Shown here piece by piece: positions 28,525 through 37,354 of a stretch of 64,000 nt of DNA. Source of the DNA: Erysipelothrix piscisicarius (lineage in GTDB: Bacteria > Bacillota_I > Bacilli_A > Erysipelotrichales > Erysipelotrichaceae); the NCBI RefSeq assembly GCF_003931795.1, contig NZ_CP034234.1, forward strand, positions 62,001 through 126,000, in the 5' to 3' direction. How positions within the stretch are numbered: position 1 is the first letter of the stretch; every line of letters starts with the position of its first letter. A program made the position numbers and the translations under genes. The notes under the pieces are model-generated. The model had not been told where the DNA came from and did no database searches. It was given only the letters and a program-made list of their open reading frames with translations.

Positions 28525-29782
28525 AAAATAACACCATCCCACTTCCTAGTTCTTCAGTCGGTCTTGTGATAAAACCATACTGAGCATAAAACGCTTCAAC
28601 ACCTGGCGTCGCCATGAGCCCTACATAAGCACCTTGACAGGCAACCCGTGAAAGATACTTAAAGATTGATTGCATCAGTAAATCGCCACAGCCTTGATGT
28701 TGATATTGCGGATGTACGATGACATCCTTGAGAAAGAACACAATCCTTCCATCACCGACCAGTCGGGCAATGGCAACCGCTTGGTCACCATCAAACACCA
28801 CAACATCGTATAAATCATGATCAAGCGCCATCTGAATATCCTCTAAGGCATATGCTTTAAAGTTACAGACTGAATGCATCGCTAAAACGGAAAGATCTTG
28901 AGAAACAGAAGTTAACGGAATCCCAAACATCTCTGATTGTTTTAAATTATCATACCCCACAACTTTAAGGGTTTTCTGAGTCAGTCCAGCTTCATCCATC
29001 GCCTTAAGCAATCCGTAAGCCATGAGATCATTACATGCAAAGACCCCATCGATGTCTTTACGTGCTACGACATCCTTTCCAAAAACATACCCTGTCTCAT
29101 ACCGGTAATCCCCTTCATAACGGTTTTTCTTTGAAATCGAATATCCGGATTCTTTTAAGGCACGAAGATGCCCCTCATAACGTTGACGCCCACCATAGGT
29201 AAGTAAAGAACCGGTAAAACATGCAATGTGTTTACAACCCTGTTCAATGAGGTATTGTGTCGCCAGATACCCACCATATTCATTATCGTAAGAAACTTGA
29301 TTTGTTTGAATGTTTTCAAAAATGCGGTCTACCAACACAAAAGGACCCCCAATCGAATCCAACTCCTGCTGTACATCCGCATTCACACGGTATGCATCCA
29401 AAGCAGGACAGAGAATTAACCCATCAACTTGCCGATCTTTAAGTTCTTTAATAAGCGTGCGATCATTTTCAACATGATCATCACTGTTGACCATAAAAAC
29501 GAGATATCCCTCTTTACGTAATAAATCTTCAACATGTTTAGAAAATGATGAAAAATAGGGGTTTTCAATATCTGGAATAATTAAGCCGATTGTTTGCGTT
29601 TTATTCGTAGAAAGACTGCGAGCAACATAATTTGGTCGATAATTTAACTCTTCCGCAATCCGTTTAATCTCTGATTTCTTAGCTTCTGAAATTCGTGAGG
29701 GCGCGTCATTTAATACTAAAGAAACGGATGCTTCTGAAACATGCGCTAACTTCGCAATATCTTTAAGTCTAACTTTTTTCAT
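28514..29782 (-). CDS. LacI-family regulator fused to a GNAT acetyltransferase domain
   Basis: A 422-residue protein. Residues 1-55: LacI HTH (VRLKDIAKLAHVSEASVSLVL, hinge NYRPNYVARSL). Residues 60 to about 310: periplasmic-binding-like sensor (GLIIPDIENPYFSSF, GVFACNDLMAYGLLKAM, VVGYDNL), ending prematurely at SVSQDLSVLAMHSVCNF. Residues about 315-422: GNAT domain with the acetyl-CoA loop HPQYQHQGCGDLLMQS and FYAQYGF. First gene of the nucleoside operon, so it probably represses it in response to ribose or a nucleoside. Whether the acetyltransferase is active is unknown. Confidence 0.85.
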   Translation of the reverse strand: MKKVRLKDIAKLAHVSEASVSLVLNDAPSRISEAKKSEIKRIAEELNYRPNYVARSLSTNKTQTIGLIIPDIENPYFSSFSKHVEDLLRKEGYLVFMVNSDDHVENDRTLIKELKDRQVDGLILCPALDAYRVNADVQQELDSIGGPFVLVDRIFENIQTNQVSYDNEYGGYLATQYLIEQGCKHIACFTGSLLTYGGRQRYEGHLRALKESGYSISKKNRYEGDYRYETGYVFGKDVVARKDIDGVFACNDLMAYGLLKAMDEAGLTQKTLKVVGYDNLKQSEMFGIPLTSVSQDLSVLAMHSVCNFKAYALEDIQMALDHDLYDVVVFDGDQAVAIARLVGDGRIVFFLKDVIVHPQYQHQGCGDLLMQSIFKYLSRVACQGAYVGLMATPGVEAFYAQYGFITRPTEELGSGMVLFYEQ

Positions 29783-29855
29783 ACTCCTCCATTCTTACTA
29801 CTATTGTAACTGATATTTTATTCATGTGAAGAACCTTTTACACAATCAGTCTTAG

Positions 29856-29919
29856 ATTGTTTTACTTTTCATAAGTATATCAAATATCTGCAATTCAAAA
29901 AAAGTATGGATAAAACAAT
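29856..29919. promoter_or_regulatory. Spaced 9-bp inverted repeat between the LacI-GNAT gene and the AhpD-like gene
   Basis: ATTGTTTTA (29856-29864) and TAAAACAAT (29911-29919) are exact reverse complements 46 bp apart in the divergent intergenic region. They might be paired operators of the LacI-type protein, but such short A/T-rich repeats also occur by chance. Confidence 0.25.
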
Positions 29920-29973
29920 TGAAGATATTTCTTTTTGTGTTAGCATGGACATATACATACAGGAGGAACGATC

Positions 29974-30330
29974 ATGGCACAATATGATGTTAGAGAAATG
30001 TATAAAGCTTTTACAGGTGGTTTAACTGAATTATCACGTACACAACGCGAAGGTGTTGGTGCGTTTATGAATCTTTTAGGAAAAAGTTATGCTCCTGGAG
30101 CATTAGATCCTAAAACGAAAGAATTAATCAGTGTTGGGATTGCGGTGTATAACCGTTGCGAATACTGCATTGTTTACCATACACATGAAGCATTAAAACA
30201 TGGTGCAACACGTCCAGAAATTGAAGAAGCTGCACTTGTTTCTGTTGCATTTGGTGGTGGTCCAAGCATGGCTTATAAGGTAACACTCCTTAAAGAAAGC
30301 CTTGATGAATTCGAGAAAGATTTTAAATAA
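29974..30330 (+). CDS. Carboxymuconolactone decarboxylase / AhpD-like protein
   Basis: A 118-residue helical protein with the AhpD-type redox motif CEYCIVYHTH (Cys62, Cys65, His69) and a preceding Glu-rich helix. Relatives act as thiol reductants or peroxidases in antioxidant defence. ATG at 29974 follows AGGAGGAACGATC. Monocistronic and divergent from the nucleoside operon; no AhpC gene is close. Confidence 0.85.
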   Translation: MAQYDVREMYKAFTGGLTELSRTQREGVGAFMNLLGKSYAPGALDPKTKELISVGIAVYNRCEYCIVYHTHEALKHGATRPEIEEAALVSVAFGGGPSMAYKVTLLKESLDEFEKDFK

Positions 30331-30336
30331 TTATAG

Positions 30337-30367
30337 AAAAGCCCACATCTGCTGATGTGGGCTTTTT
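30337..30367. terminator. Bidirectional terminator between the AhpD-like gene and adhE
   Basis: AAAAGCCCACATC/GATGTGGGCTTTT perfect 13-bp stem with a 4-base loop; T runs follow on both strands. Confidence 0.88.
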
Positions 30368-30406
30368 CTTTGCACCGGTAGAGCGATGCTTTTTTAAATC
30401 GTTAAA

Positions 30407-33045
30407 TTATTTTTTTGTTTTTGTATGAATTTTTTCTGCAGGATAGTAAGCATGTTCAATAATTTCCTTCATATCCTTAACAAGTGGAAGACGTGGGTTA
30501 CATGGTGAACATTGGTCTTCGTATGCAAGATAAGCAATGGTTTCTGTTTCAGCCATAAATGCTTTTTCATTAACACCTTGTTCTTGGAAACTCATCTTAA
30601 TACCACAACGAACGGCTAAGTCATGACATGCTTGCGCATAACTTTCAACACCTTCTTCGGTTGTGCTTGCAGGTAAGCCAAGGATACGTGCTAATTCAGC
30701 ATAACGTTCATGGGCACGGTATACATTGTATTTTGGCCATAATGAAGGTTTTTCTGGATGTGTACCATTATAACGTACAACATAAGGGAAGAGAATTGCA
30801 TTAATACGTCCGTGAGGCATTTCGTCGAATTTACCACCAATTTTATGTGCTAATGAGTGACTCATACCTAAGAATGCATTCGCAAATGCCATCCCTGCAA
30901 GGGTTGAAGCATTATGCATTTTTTCACGTGCATCCAAGTCGTTTTTTCCATTATGAACTGCACGTTCAAGGTTTTCAAAGACCATTTTAATGGCTTGAAT
31001 TGCAAGACCATCTGTATAGTCATTTGCGAAGTTTGAAACATATGCTTCTGTAGCATGTGTTAATACATCAAGACCTGTATCTGCAGTTACGGATGCAGGA
31101 AGGTTTGTTGTGAAGATTGGGTCAACAATCGCAACAGTTGGAACAAGTGAGTAGTCCGCAAGTGGGTATTTCTTATTTGAATCTGTATCGGTGATAACTG
31201 CAAATGGTGTAACTTCACTACCGGTACCGGAAGTTGTTGGGATACATACAAGTTGTGCTTTTTCACCCAGGTCTGGGTAACGGAATGCACGTTTACGGAT
31301 ATCCACAAATTTTTGTTTAAGATCGTTAAAGTCTACATCTGGATGTTCATAGAAGATCCACATACCTTTAGCGGCATCCATTGGTGAACCACCACCTAAA
31401 GCAATAATTGTATCCGGTTGGAATGATTTCATCATTTCATAGCCACGTTTAACAGTGTTTAATGATGGATCTGGCTCAACATCGCAGAATAATTGAATTT
31501 GAACTTTGTTACGTCGTTTATTAAGTTGTTCAACAATTAAGTTGTAGTAACCTAAATCAACCATAGCACGGTCTGTTACAACAAATACACGTTCAACATC
31601 ACGCATTGATTTTAAATATTGAATTGAGTTTCTTTCGAAATAAATTTTTGATGGTACTTTGAACCATTGCATATTGTTATTACGTCTCCCAATCTTTTTA
31701 ATATTCAAGAGGTGAACTGCACTTACGTTATCGCCTACTGAGTTATGTCCGTATGAGCCACAACCAAGTGTTAATGAAGGAATAAAGTCATTATAGATGT
31801 TACCAATTCCTCCAAAGGTTGATGGTGAGTTCCAGATAATACGAATTGCAGGAACAGTTTCTCCAAATTTTTCGGAAAGTTCTTTTGATTTTGTATGGAT
31901 TGCTGCTGAGTGACCCAATCCATCAAATTCAACCATTTGACGTGCTAAGCTGATTCCTTCATCGCTGTCTTTTGATTTTAAGACTGCAAGAACTGGTGAT
32001 AATTTTTCACGTGTTAGAACTTCGTTAGGTCCTACTTCTTTACATTCTGCGGCTAAGATTACTGTATTTGAAGGCACTTTAATCCCTGCTTGTTCAGCAA
32101 TCCATGTTGCATCTTTCCCTACAACATTTGGATTTAATTTTGCTTCAAGAACATTTGCATCGCCACTTGAAACTCCGAACATAAATTTCTCAACTTTTTT
32201 CTTATCTGTAGCTGAGAGGAAGTGCATACCGTATTTTTTGAATTTTTCAATGGCTTCATCATAAACGTCTACGTCAATAACCACAGCTTGCTCTGAAGCA
32301 CAGATCATTCCGTTATCAAATGATTTTGATAGGGGAATATCGTTAACAGCTTGGGCAACCTCTGCTGATTTTTCAATATATGCAGGAACGTTTCCGGCAC
32401 CAACACCAAGTGCAGGTTTCCACATGAGTAAGCAGCACGAACCATTGCATTACCACCGGTTGCAAGAATTGTCGCAACACCGTCGTGGTTCATCAGCTCA
32501 TCTGTTTTTTCTTTTGATCCACGTTCAATCCATTGAACACAGTGTTCAGGAGCCCCTGCAGCAACTGCAGCTTCATAAACAACTTTCGCAGCCGCAATAC
32601 TACATTTTTGTGCAGATGGGTGTAATGAGAAAATAATTGGATTTCTTGTTTTAAGTGAGATTAATGATTTGAATATTGCAGTTGATGTTGGGTTTGTAAC
32701 GGGTGTAATTCCACAAATAACCCCTACTGGATCAGCAATTTCGGTAATCCCTGTGATGTCCTCATCACTGATAACACCAACTGTTTTAAGGTGACGCATA
32801 TGGTTAATAACATGTTCACATGCAAATAAGTTTTTCGTTGCTTTGTCTTCAAAACAGCCTCGTCCTGTTTCTTCAACAGCAAGTTGCGCTAAAACACCGT
32901 GTTGATCGAGTGCAGCAACACTTGCTTTCGCAACGATATAATCGACTTGTTCTTGATTTAAATCCATAAAACCATTTAATGCTTTTTGAGCATTCGCAAC
33001 GAGTTCATTGACTTCGTTGTCCAATTCTACTTTTTTAGTTGTCAT
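30407..33045 (-). pseudogene. adhE: Bifunctional acetaldehyde-CoA/alcohol dehydrogenase AdhE, frameshifted
   Basis: Fermentative enzyme reducing acetyl-CoA to ethanol. The first frame (32305-33045) holds the N-terminal aldehyde dehydrogenase domain (GITPVTNPTSTAIFKSL). The second (30407-32425) holds the rest, including the active-site MICASEQAVVID and the iron-dependent alcohol dehydrogenase (FVVTDRAMVDLGY, GGGSPMDAAK, GMSHSLAHKIGG). Adding one T to the TTT at 32417-32419 restores SCGKPALGVGAGNVPAY and one protein of about 879 aa, the family length. ATG at 33045 follows AAGGGAGGTCACATACC. Probably intact in life. Confidence 0.92.
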
Positions 33046-33060
33046 GGTATGTGACCTCCC

Positions 33061-33078
33061 TTGTTATTTCTTTCACAT
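33061..33078. promoter_or_regulatory. Candidate Rex operator in front of adhE
   Basis: TTGTTATTTCTTTCACAT resembles the Rex box TTGTGAANNNNTTCACAA, with both outer halves conserved. It covers the predicted transcription start, right for NADH-sensing repression. Confidence 0.4.
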
Positions 33079-33082
33079 ACAT

Positions 33083-33111
33083 ATTGTATGTTGGATCAAA
33101 GGCTGACTCAA
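33083..33111 (-). promoter_or_regulatory. Promoter of adhE
   Basis: TTGAGT (33106-33111), 17-bp spacer, TACAAT (33083-33088) on the minus strand. Confidence 0.6.
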
Positions 33112-33131
33112 ACAAATCAACGTAAAAAAGC

Positions 33132-33195
33132 GCAAATAAAAACTAAATTCGTGATGATGAAACAAGTTAAGCGTTTTCATCATCACGAATTTAGT
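33132..33195 (-). terminator. Long-stem terminator downstream of the zinc-ribbon membrane protein gene
   Basis: A 21-bp perfect inverted repeat (33142-33162 with 33175-33195, loop 12 nt), followed on the minus strand by TTTTTATTTG. Unusually long and partly G/C, but position and T run fit termination. Confidence 0.7.
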
Positions 33196-33200
33196 AAGTT

Positions 33201-33584
33201 TTATGATTTTGCGTCAAATTTTGTTTTACAGTTTGGACACGTAATCTCAATTTTTCCTTTTCGTCGCGGAACACGAAGTCGGGTTTCGCACGTCTTGCAT
33301 GTGAAATATTTATACTTCGGCCATGACTTAATGCGATTCCATTTCGCGTTTCCTTTGCTTAAAAATGTAAGATACGCTTGATTCTCTTGATATCGTTTTT
33401 GAATCTTACGCGAGAAGGTACGGTAATAGACATAAACTAAAAGTAACAACCAAACCCCTTGCAACCAAACTTGTCGGGTAAAAATCCCAACAATCGCCAC
33501 AACCACACCTAAATAAAGAAGATGTTGATTCAGTTTATCCGTTCCATAACGGCCCTGCATCATTTGAATAAATTTTTGCTTCAT
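33201..33584 (-). CDS. Membrane protein with C-terminal zinc-ribbon-like CxxC pairs
   Basis: A 127-residue protein. Two hydrophobic helices occupy about residues 23-55, a basic stretch follows, then a C-terminal zinc-ribbon pattern TCKTCETRLRVPRRKGK...TCPNCKTKF with two CxxC knuckles. Such domains bind zinc and often nucleic acid or protein. Start ATG overlaps the stop of the epimerase gene (ATGA), so the two are coupled. Function unknown. Confidence 0.7.
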   Translation of the reverse strand: MKQKFIQMMQGRYGTDKLNQHLLYLGVVVAIVGIFTRQVWLQGVWLLLLVYVYYRTFSRKIQKRYQENQAYLTFLSKGNAKWNRIKSWPKYKYFTCKTCETRLRVPRRKGKIEITCPNCKTKFDAKS

Positions 33585-34426
33585 TGAAACGTCACCGTAT
33601 ATTGATGCACAATGTCATCACCTTTCTGAAGACGCTTAATTCCAAGCTTTTCACGAATATCAGGGTATCCACCGTATTCATCCGCAATACCTACCCAAGG
33701 CTCAATACATACAAAAGGTGCCATTACACCTTCCTTACAAGGTCGCCATAACGCTAAGTAGTCAAAGCCTTCGTAAGCTACCGTAACGGATTCTTGGGTG
33801 TTCTTGTTTATTAATGTCACTTCTGAAGTATGATCATAGATTAAGGTTGTATCCTTGAAGTTTGCTTCATTCACCTCAAGTCGATCTAATTGAACGGGAG
33901 CCTTTCCATCAATAAAGCCTTCTTTGAGTCCGTATTGATGAACGTTTTCAGTTTGTTCAAAGACAAACTCATAATCACCTTCATCATCAAGTAGAAAAGC
34001 AGGATGTGCTCCAATGGCATAAAACATTTCGTTCTCATCTTTATTAAAGATATGCCACGTTACAGTGATCCGTTTTCCATCTAATTTATAAGCAATTTGT
34101 ACTTTGTGTTTATATGGATATACTTCCAACAGTGCATCATTACTGTGAAACTCAAATACAAACTCATTTTCAGTATGACGTACAACTTCAAATTCTTGGT
34201 CTCTTAAAAAACCATGTTGCGATAATTGATAGTCTTGACCATCGATTGTATATTTTCCATTAAATACTTTTCCTACAATGGGGAAAAGGACTGGAGAAAC
34301 ACGTCCCCAAAATGCAGCATCACCGTTCCACATTAATTCTTTTTGCGTCTCTTTATTTAATGCGCGACGAAGCTCTGCACCTTTACAATCAAATTCTAAA
34401 AGTAACGATTCATTTTCTAATTTCAT
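33581..34426 (-). CDS. Aldose 1-epimerase family protein (LacX-like)
   Basis: A 281-residue beta-sandwich mutarotase-like protein. Seen: MWNGDAAFWGRVSPVLFPIVGK and QHGFLRDQEF near the N-terminus, IGAHPAFLL with a conserved His, and FVCIEPWVGIADEYGG with the presumptive catalytic Glu. This subgroup resembles LacX and YihR-type epimerases rather than canonical GalM. Start ATG at 34426. The sugar is unknown; no sugar operon adjoins it. Confidence 0.85.
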   Translation of the reverse strand: MKLENESLLLEFDCKGAELRRALNKETQKELMWNGDAAFWGRVSPVLFPIVGKVFNGKYTIDGQDYQLSQHGFLRDQEFEVVRHTENEFVFEFHSNDALLEVYPYKHKVQIAYKLDGKRITVTWHIFNKDENEMFYAIGAHPAFLLDDEGDYEFVFEQTENVHQYGLKEGFIDGKAPVQLDRLEVNEANFKDTTLIYDHTSEVTLINKNTQESVTVAYEGFDYLALWRPCKEGVMAPFVCIEPWVGIADEYGGYPDIREKLGIKRLQKGDDIVHQYTVTFQ

Positions 34427-34516
34427 CCTTATGCCACCTCATTTTACGTTTTGATTATATCATGTCTTTATGCAAACAATGCTTCATTCCCCAAATTTAC
34501 ATTAAATAACATAATA

Positions 34517-34542
34517 CAAAAAAGCAGTCCTTTCGACTGCTT
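34517..34542 (-). terminator. Terminator of the OsmC gene
   Basis: AAGCAGTC/GACTGCTT stem with T run on the minus strand; overlaps the stop codon region. Confidence 0.82.
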
Positions 34543-34948
34543 AGTATGCTTCCACAAATACATCAACATGTTCGTTGCCATGAATCAGTTTTGATACAGG
34601 GCATCGTTCATGGGCTTGACGTACAAGACGTTCACTTTCTTCTAAGGAAATTCCCTCTACGGCCAAATATGCATAGGCACTGAAGTAATATCCTACTCCA
34701 TTTGCCTCTTTATGGAGGTCTACCTCAACACGCACTCTTGAATTATGTTCGAGTTTTCGTGCTTTTAAGAGTGCTTGACTTGTGGCATTAAGGCATGTTG
34801 CCCACGACATTGCAAGAAGTTGTTCTGGATTCGAACCTTCTTGAGGATCTAAAGGCGGTGTCATTGTAAGTGCTAGACCGTCTTCAATTCGAGTTTGATT
34901 TGGCACAGTTGTTTCATTGATTGCCGTTGTTTTATAAATCGATGTCAT
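34541..34948 (-). CDS. OsmC/Ohr family peroxidase-like protein
   Basis: A 135-residue protein of the OsmC/Ohr group that reduces organic hydroperoxides with two cysteines. Seen: ATCLNATSQAL (first Cys) and HERCPVSKLI (second Cys), plus the N-terminal NPEQLLAMSWA that is a hallmark of the family. Start ATG at 34948 is 10 bp after AAGGAG; an ATG three codons earlier is too close. Monocistronic. Confidence 0.9.
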   Translation of the reverse strand: MTSIYKTTAINETTVPNQTRIEDGLALTMTPPLDPQEGSNPEQLLAMSWATCLNATSQALLKARKLEHNSRVRVEVDLHKEANGVGYYFSAYAYLAVEGISLEESERLVRQAHERCPVSKLIHGNEHVDVFVEAY

Positions 34949-35057
34949 GTTTATCATTCTCCTTTTATTATACATGAGTCTGTATTTATGAACCTTCAGA
35001 ACGCTCATTTTGTTAGTAAAATCACGTTATTTTATTGTTTTTTTATGAGTATATCAG

Positions 35058-35086
35058 GTGAAAATCAGGTATAAAGCAACTATAAT
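35058..35086 (+). promoter_or_regulatory. Candidate promoter of metNIQ
   Basis: Perfect TATAAT (35081-35086) with a weak -35 GTGAAA (35058-35063) 17 bp upstream. The leader would be only about 25 nt, so no SAM riboswitch or T-box fits. Confidence 0.5.
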
Positions 35087-35118
35087 AACGGTGGGTTAAT
35101 GAGCTGGGAGGTTTTATT

Positions 35119-35852
35119 ATTATTGAGTTTAAAAATGTTTCTAAACATTATCAAGGTAAAAACAAAACATTCAAGGCACTCGACAACGTTTCATTTGAAA
35201 TCAAACAATCTGAAATTTTCGGAATTATTGGTGAAAGCGGAGCCGGTAAGTCAACTGCGCTGCGTTTAATCAATGGATTAGAACAGCCCGACGATGGTGT
35301 CGTTTACGTTGATGGCACCGATTTAAAATCACTCTCAAGTAACGCAATGCGTTCACTTCGTAAAGAGATTGGCGTCGTTTTCCAAAATTTCAATTTATTG
35401 GGGAATCGTACTGTGTTTGATAACATTGCCTTGCCACTAAGACTTGCAAAGAATAAAGATTGTAATGTGGTGTCTGAAGCACTTTGCTTTGTACACCTCG
35501 AATCAAAGATCCACCACTATCCTGCACAACTTAGTGGTGGAGAGCGTCAACGTGTTGCCATTGCACGTGCATTGATTACCAAACCGAAGATTTTAATTTG
35601 TGATGAACCATCATCTGCTTTAGATCCTCATACTACCAAAGAAATTCTTGAGGTTTTAAACAAATTAATCAACAATTCGGCACAACGATTGTGATTGTTA
35701 CTCATGAATTAGAAGTTGCGAAGATGTTGTGTGATCGGGTTGCGATTTTGGATAATGGAACGCTTCATGAAGTGATTTCAGTAAATCGTCACGATGAAGA
35801 CAATCCAACACCCTCTTACGCAATCCATGCAAAGGACTATTTATTACAATGA
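35119..35852 (+). pseudogene. metN: Methionine ABC transporter ATP-binding protein; ATT start and one frameshift
   Basis: ATPase subunit of the methionine importer. The frame reads (I)IEFKNVSKHYQGK, Walker A GESGAGKST, LSGGERQRVAIARAL, Walker B ILICDEPSSALD, then shifts after NKLINN. Adding one A to the AA at 35667-35668 gives LNQQFGTTIVIVTHELEVAK. No ATG, GTG or TTG is in frame before Met at 35347, inside the domain. ATT at 35119, 7 bp after GGGAGG, is where the start should be. The product of about 244 aa lacks the C-terminal NIL sensing domain. Its stop overlaps the metI ATG. Confidence 0.85.
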
Positions 35853-36511
35853 TATCGATATACGCTGAATTTCATGCTGAGTTGCTTAAAGCACTGAGCG
35901 AAACCTTTATTCTTTTAGGATTTTCAATTCTATCTGCACTTTTAGTTGGATTACCACTGGGCACACTTATCTACCTTACCCGAAAAGACGGGTATTACGA
36001 AAATCGATTTGTTTCATTTTTCTTAAATGGATATGTGGATGTGGTGCGTTCGTTTCCGTTTTTATTATTTATTGTGTTTATGATTCCGGTGACTCGATTC
36101 TTAATTGGGACTTCACTTGGAACTTATGCAGCCTCAGTACCCATGAGTTTTGTTGCAGCGGCATTGTATGCTCGATTTGTTGAACAAGCACTCCTCGAGG
36201 TTCCTCAAGGAATTATTGATAGTGCCCTCTCACTTGGGGCAACACCGTTTCAACTTGTTTTTAAATTTCTGTTTGTTGAAGCACGATCAGGACTTGTCCT
36301 CGGACTTACATCTTCCATTATTAGTTATGTAAATTACTCGACGGTAATGGGAGTTGTTGGTGGCGGCGGAATCGGGGACTTCGCAATGCGATATGGTTAT
36401 CAACGATTTGAGTGGCAAATCATGTATGCAACCATTCTCATTATGATTGTTCTTGTACTGATGATTCAATTCACAGGAAATAGAATCGCTAAACGAATTG
36501 ATAAGCGATAA
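35849..36511 (+). CDS. metI: Methionine ABC transporter permease
   Basis: A 220-residue permease with about five helices. It has the ABC-coupling EAA-type loop ALSLGATPFQLVFKFLFVEAR and the family segment VMGVVGGGGIGDFAMRYGYQRF. Start ATG overlaps the metN stop (ATGA). Intact, metQ 9 bp downstream. Confidence 0.93.
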   Translation: MISIYAEFHAELLKALSETFILLGFSILSALLVGLPLGTLIYLTRKDGYYENRFVSFFLNGYVDVVRSFPFLLFIVFMIPVTRFLIGTSLGTYAASVPMSFVAAALYARFVEQALLEVPQGIIDSALSLGATPFQLVFKFLFVEARSGLVLGLTSSIISYVNYSTVMGVVGGGGIGDFAMRYGYQRFEWQIMYATILIMIVLVLMIQFTGNRIAKRIDKR

Positions 36512-36520
36512 GGAGAAAAG

Positions 36521-37309
36521 ATGATTAAAAAAGGACTTGTATTACTCACAGCAATGCTCATGCTTACCGCATGCGGCGCCAAAAAAAATCCAGATGACAT
36601 GAAGTTAAAGGTTGCATCACATATGATGCCAATGACCGATGTTGTCGAAATTGCTAAAGAGGAATTGAAAAAAGACGGTTATGAACTTGAACTTGTATCC
36701 GTTTCAGACAATACCCAAGCTAATACTGCTCTTAATAATAAAGAAATCGATGCCAACTTCTTCCAACATGTTCCCTTTATGGAAATGTTCAACAAGAGTC
36801 AAAGTGGTAACCTTGTAGGCATTCAACCAATCTATGATGCAATTGTAGGTTTCTACTCAAAAGATCTTAAGGACATTAAAGATCTTAAAGATGACGCAAA
36901 AATCGCAATTCCAAATGATGCAGTCAACCAAGCTCGTGCCCTTCTAATCTTGCAAGATGCTGGACTCATCACATTAAAAGATGGTGTTAAATATGATGCA
37001 ACGATTAAAGACGTAACAGATCATAAAAACTATCAGTTTATTGAAGTTGATCTCTTAACTTTAAATCAAGCATATGAAGAAGTCGATCTCGTATTCAACT
37101 ATCCTACTTATATTAAACAAGTTGGACTCACACCAAGTGATGCGCTAATTTTAGAAAAATCAGATGGACATTATGCAATTTCATTAGTAGCACGTGAAGA
37201 TAATAAAGATGATGCGAAAATTCAAGCACTAAAAAAAGCCATGACAAGTGATGCTGTTCGTAAATTCTTAACAGAAGAACACAGCGCAACACTCTCACCA
37301 GCTTTCTAA
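36521..37309 (+). CDS. metQ: Methionine-binding lipoprotein (NlpA family)
   Basis: The extracytoplasmic receptor of the transporter. Residues 1-20 are a lipoprotein signal with lipobox LTAC (Cys18), so it is membrane-anchored by lipid. The mature part has the NlpA-family SHMMPMTDVVEIAKEELKKDG and ANFFQHVPFMEMFN. 262 aa. ATG follows AAGGAGAAAAG. Its presence supports methionine as substrate for the cluster. Confidence 0.94.
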   Translation: MIKKGLVLLTAMLMLTACGAKKNPDDMKLKVASHMMPMTDVVEIAKEELKKDGYELELVSVSDNTQANTALNNKEIDANFFQHVPFMEMFNKSQSGNLVGIQPIYDAIVGFYSKDLKDIKDLKDDAKIAIPNDAVNQARALLILQDAGLITLKDGVKYDATIKDVTDHKNYQFIEVDLLTLNQAYEEVDLVFNYPTYIKQVGLTPSDALILEKSDGHYAISLVAREDNKDDAKIQALKKAMTSDAVRKFLTEEHSATLSPAF

Positions 37310-37314
37310 ACACG

Positions 37315-37348
37315 AAAAAACCTCTCGATATCCATTGAGAGGTTTTTT
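37315..37348. terminator. Bidirectional terminator between metQ and asnA
   Basis: AAAAAACCTCTC/GAGAGGTTTTTT stem; both convergent genes end into it. Confidence 0.88.
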
Positions 37349-37354
37349 ATTTAC

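Noticed and set aside
35009-35118. SAM riboswitch or T-box in front of metNIQ
   Set aside because: The leader after the likely promoter is about 25 nt and contains no such core elements or terminator.
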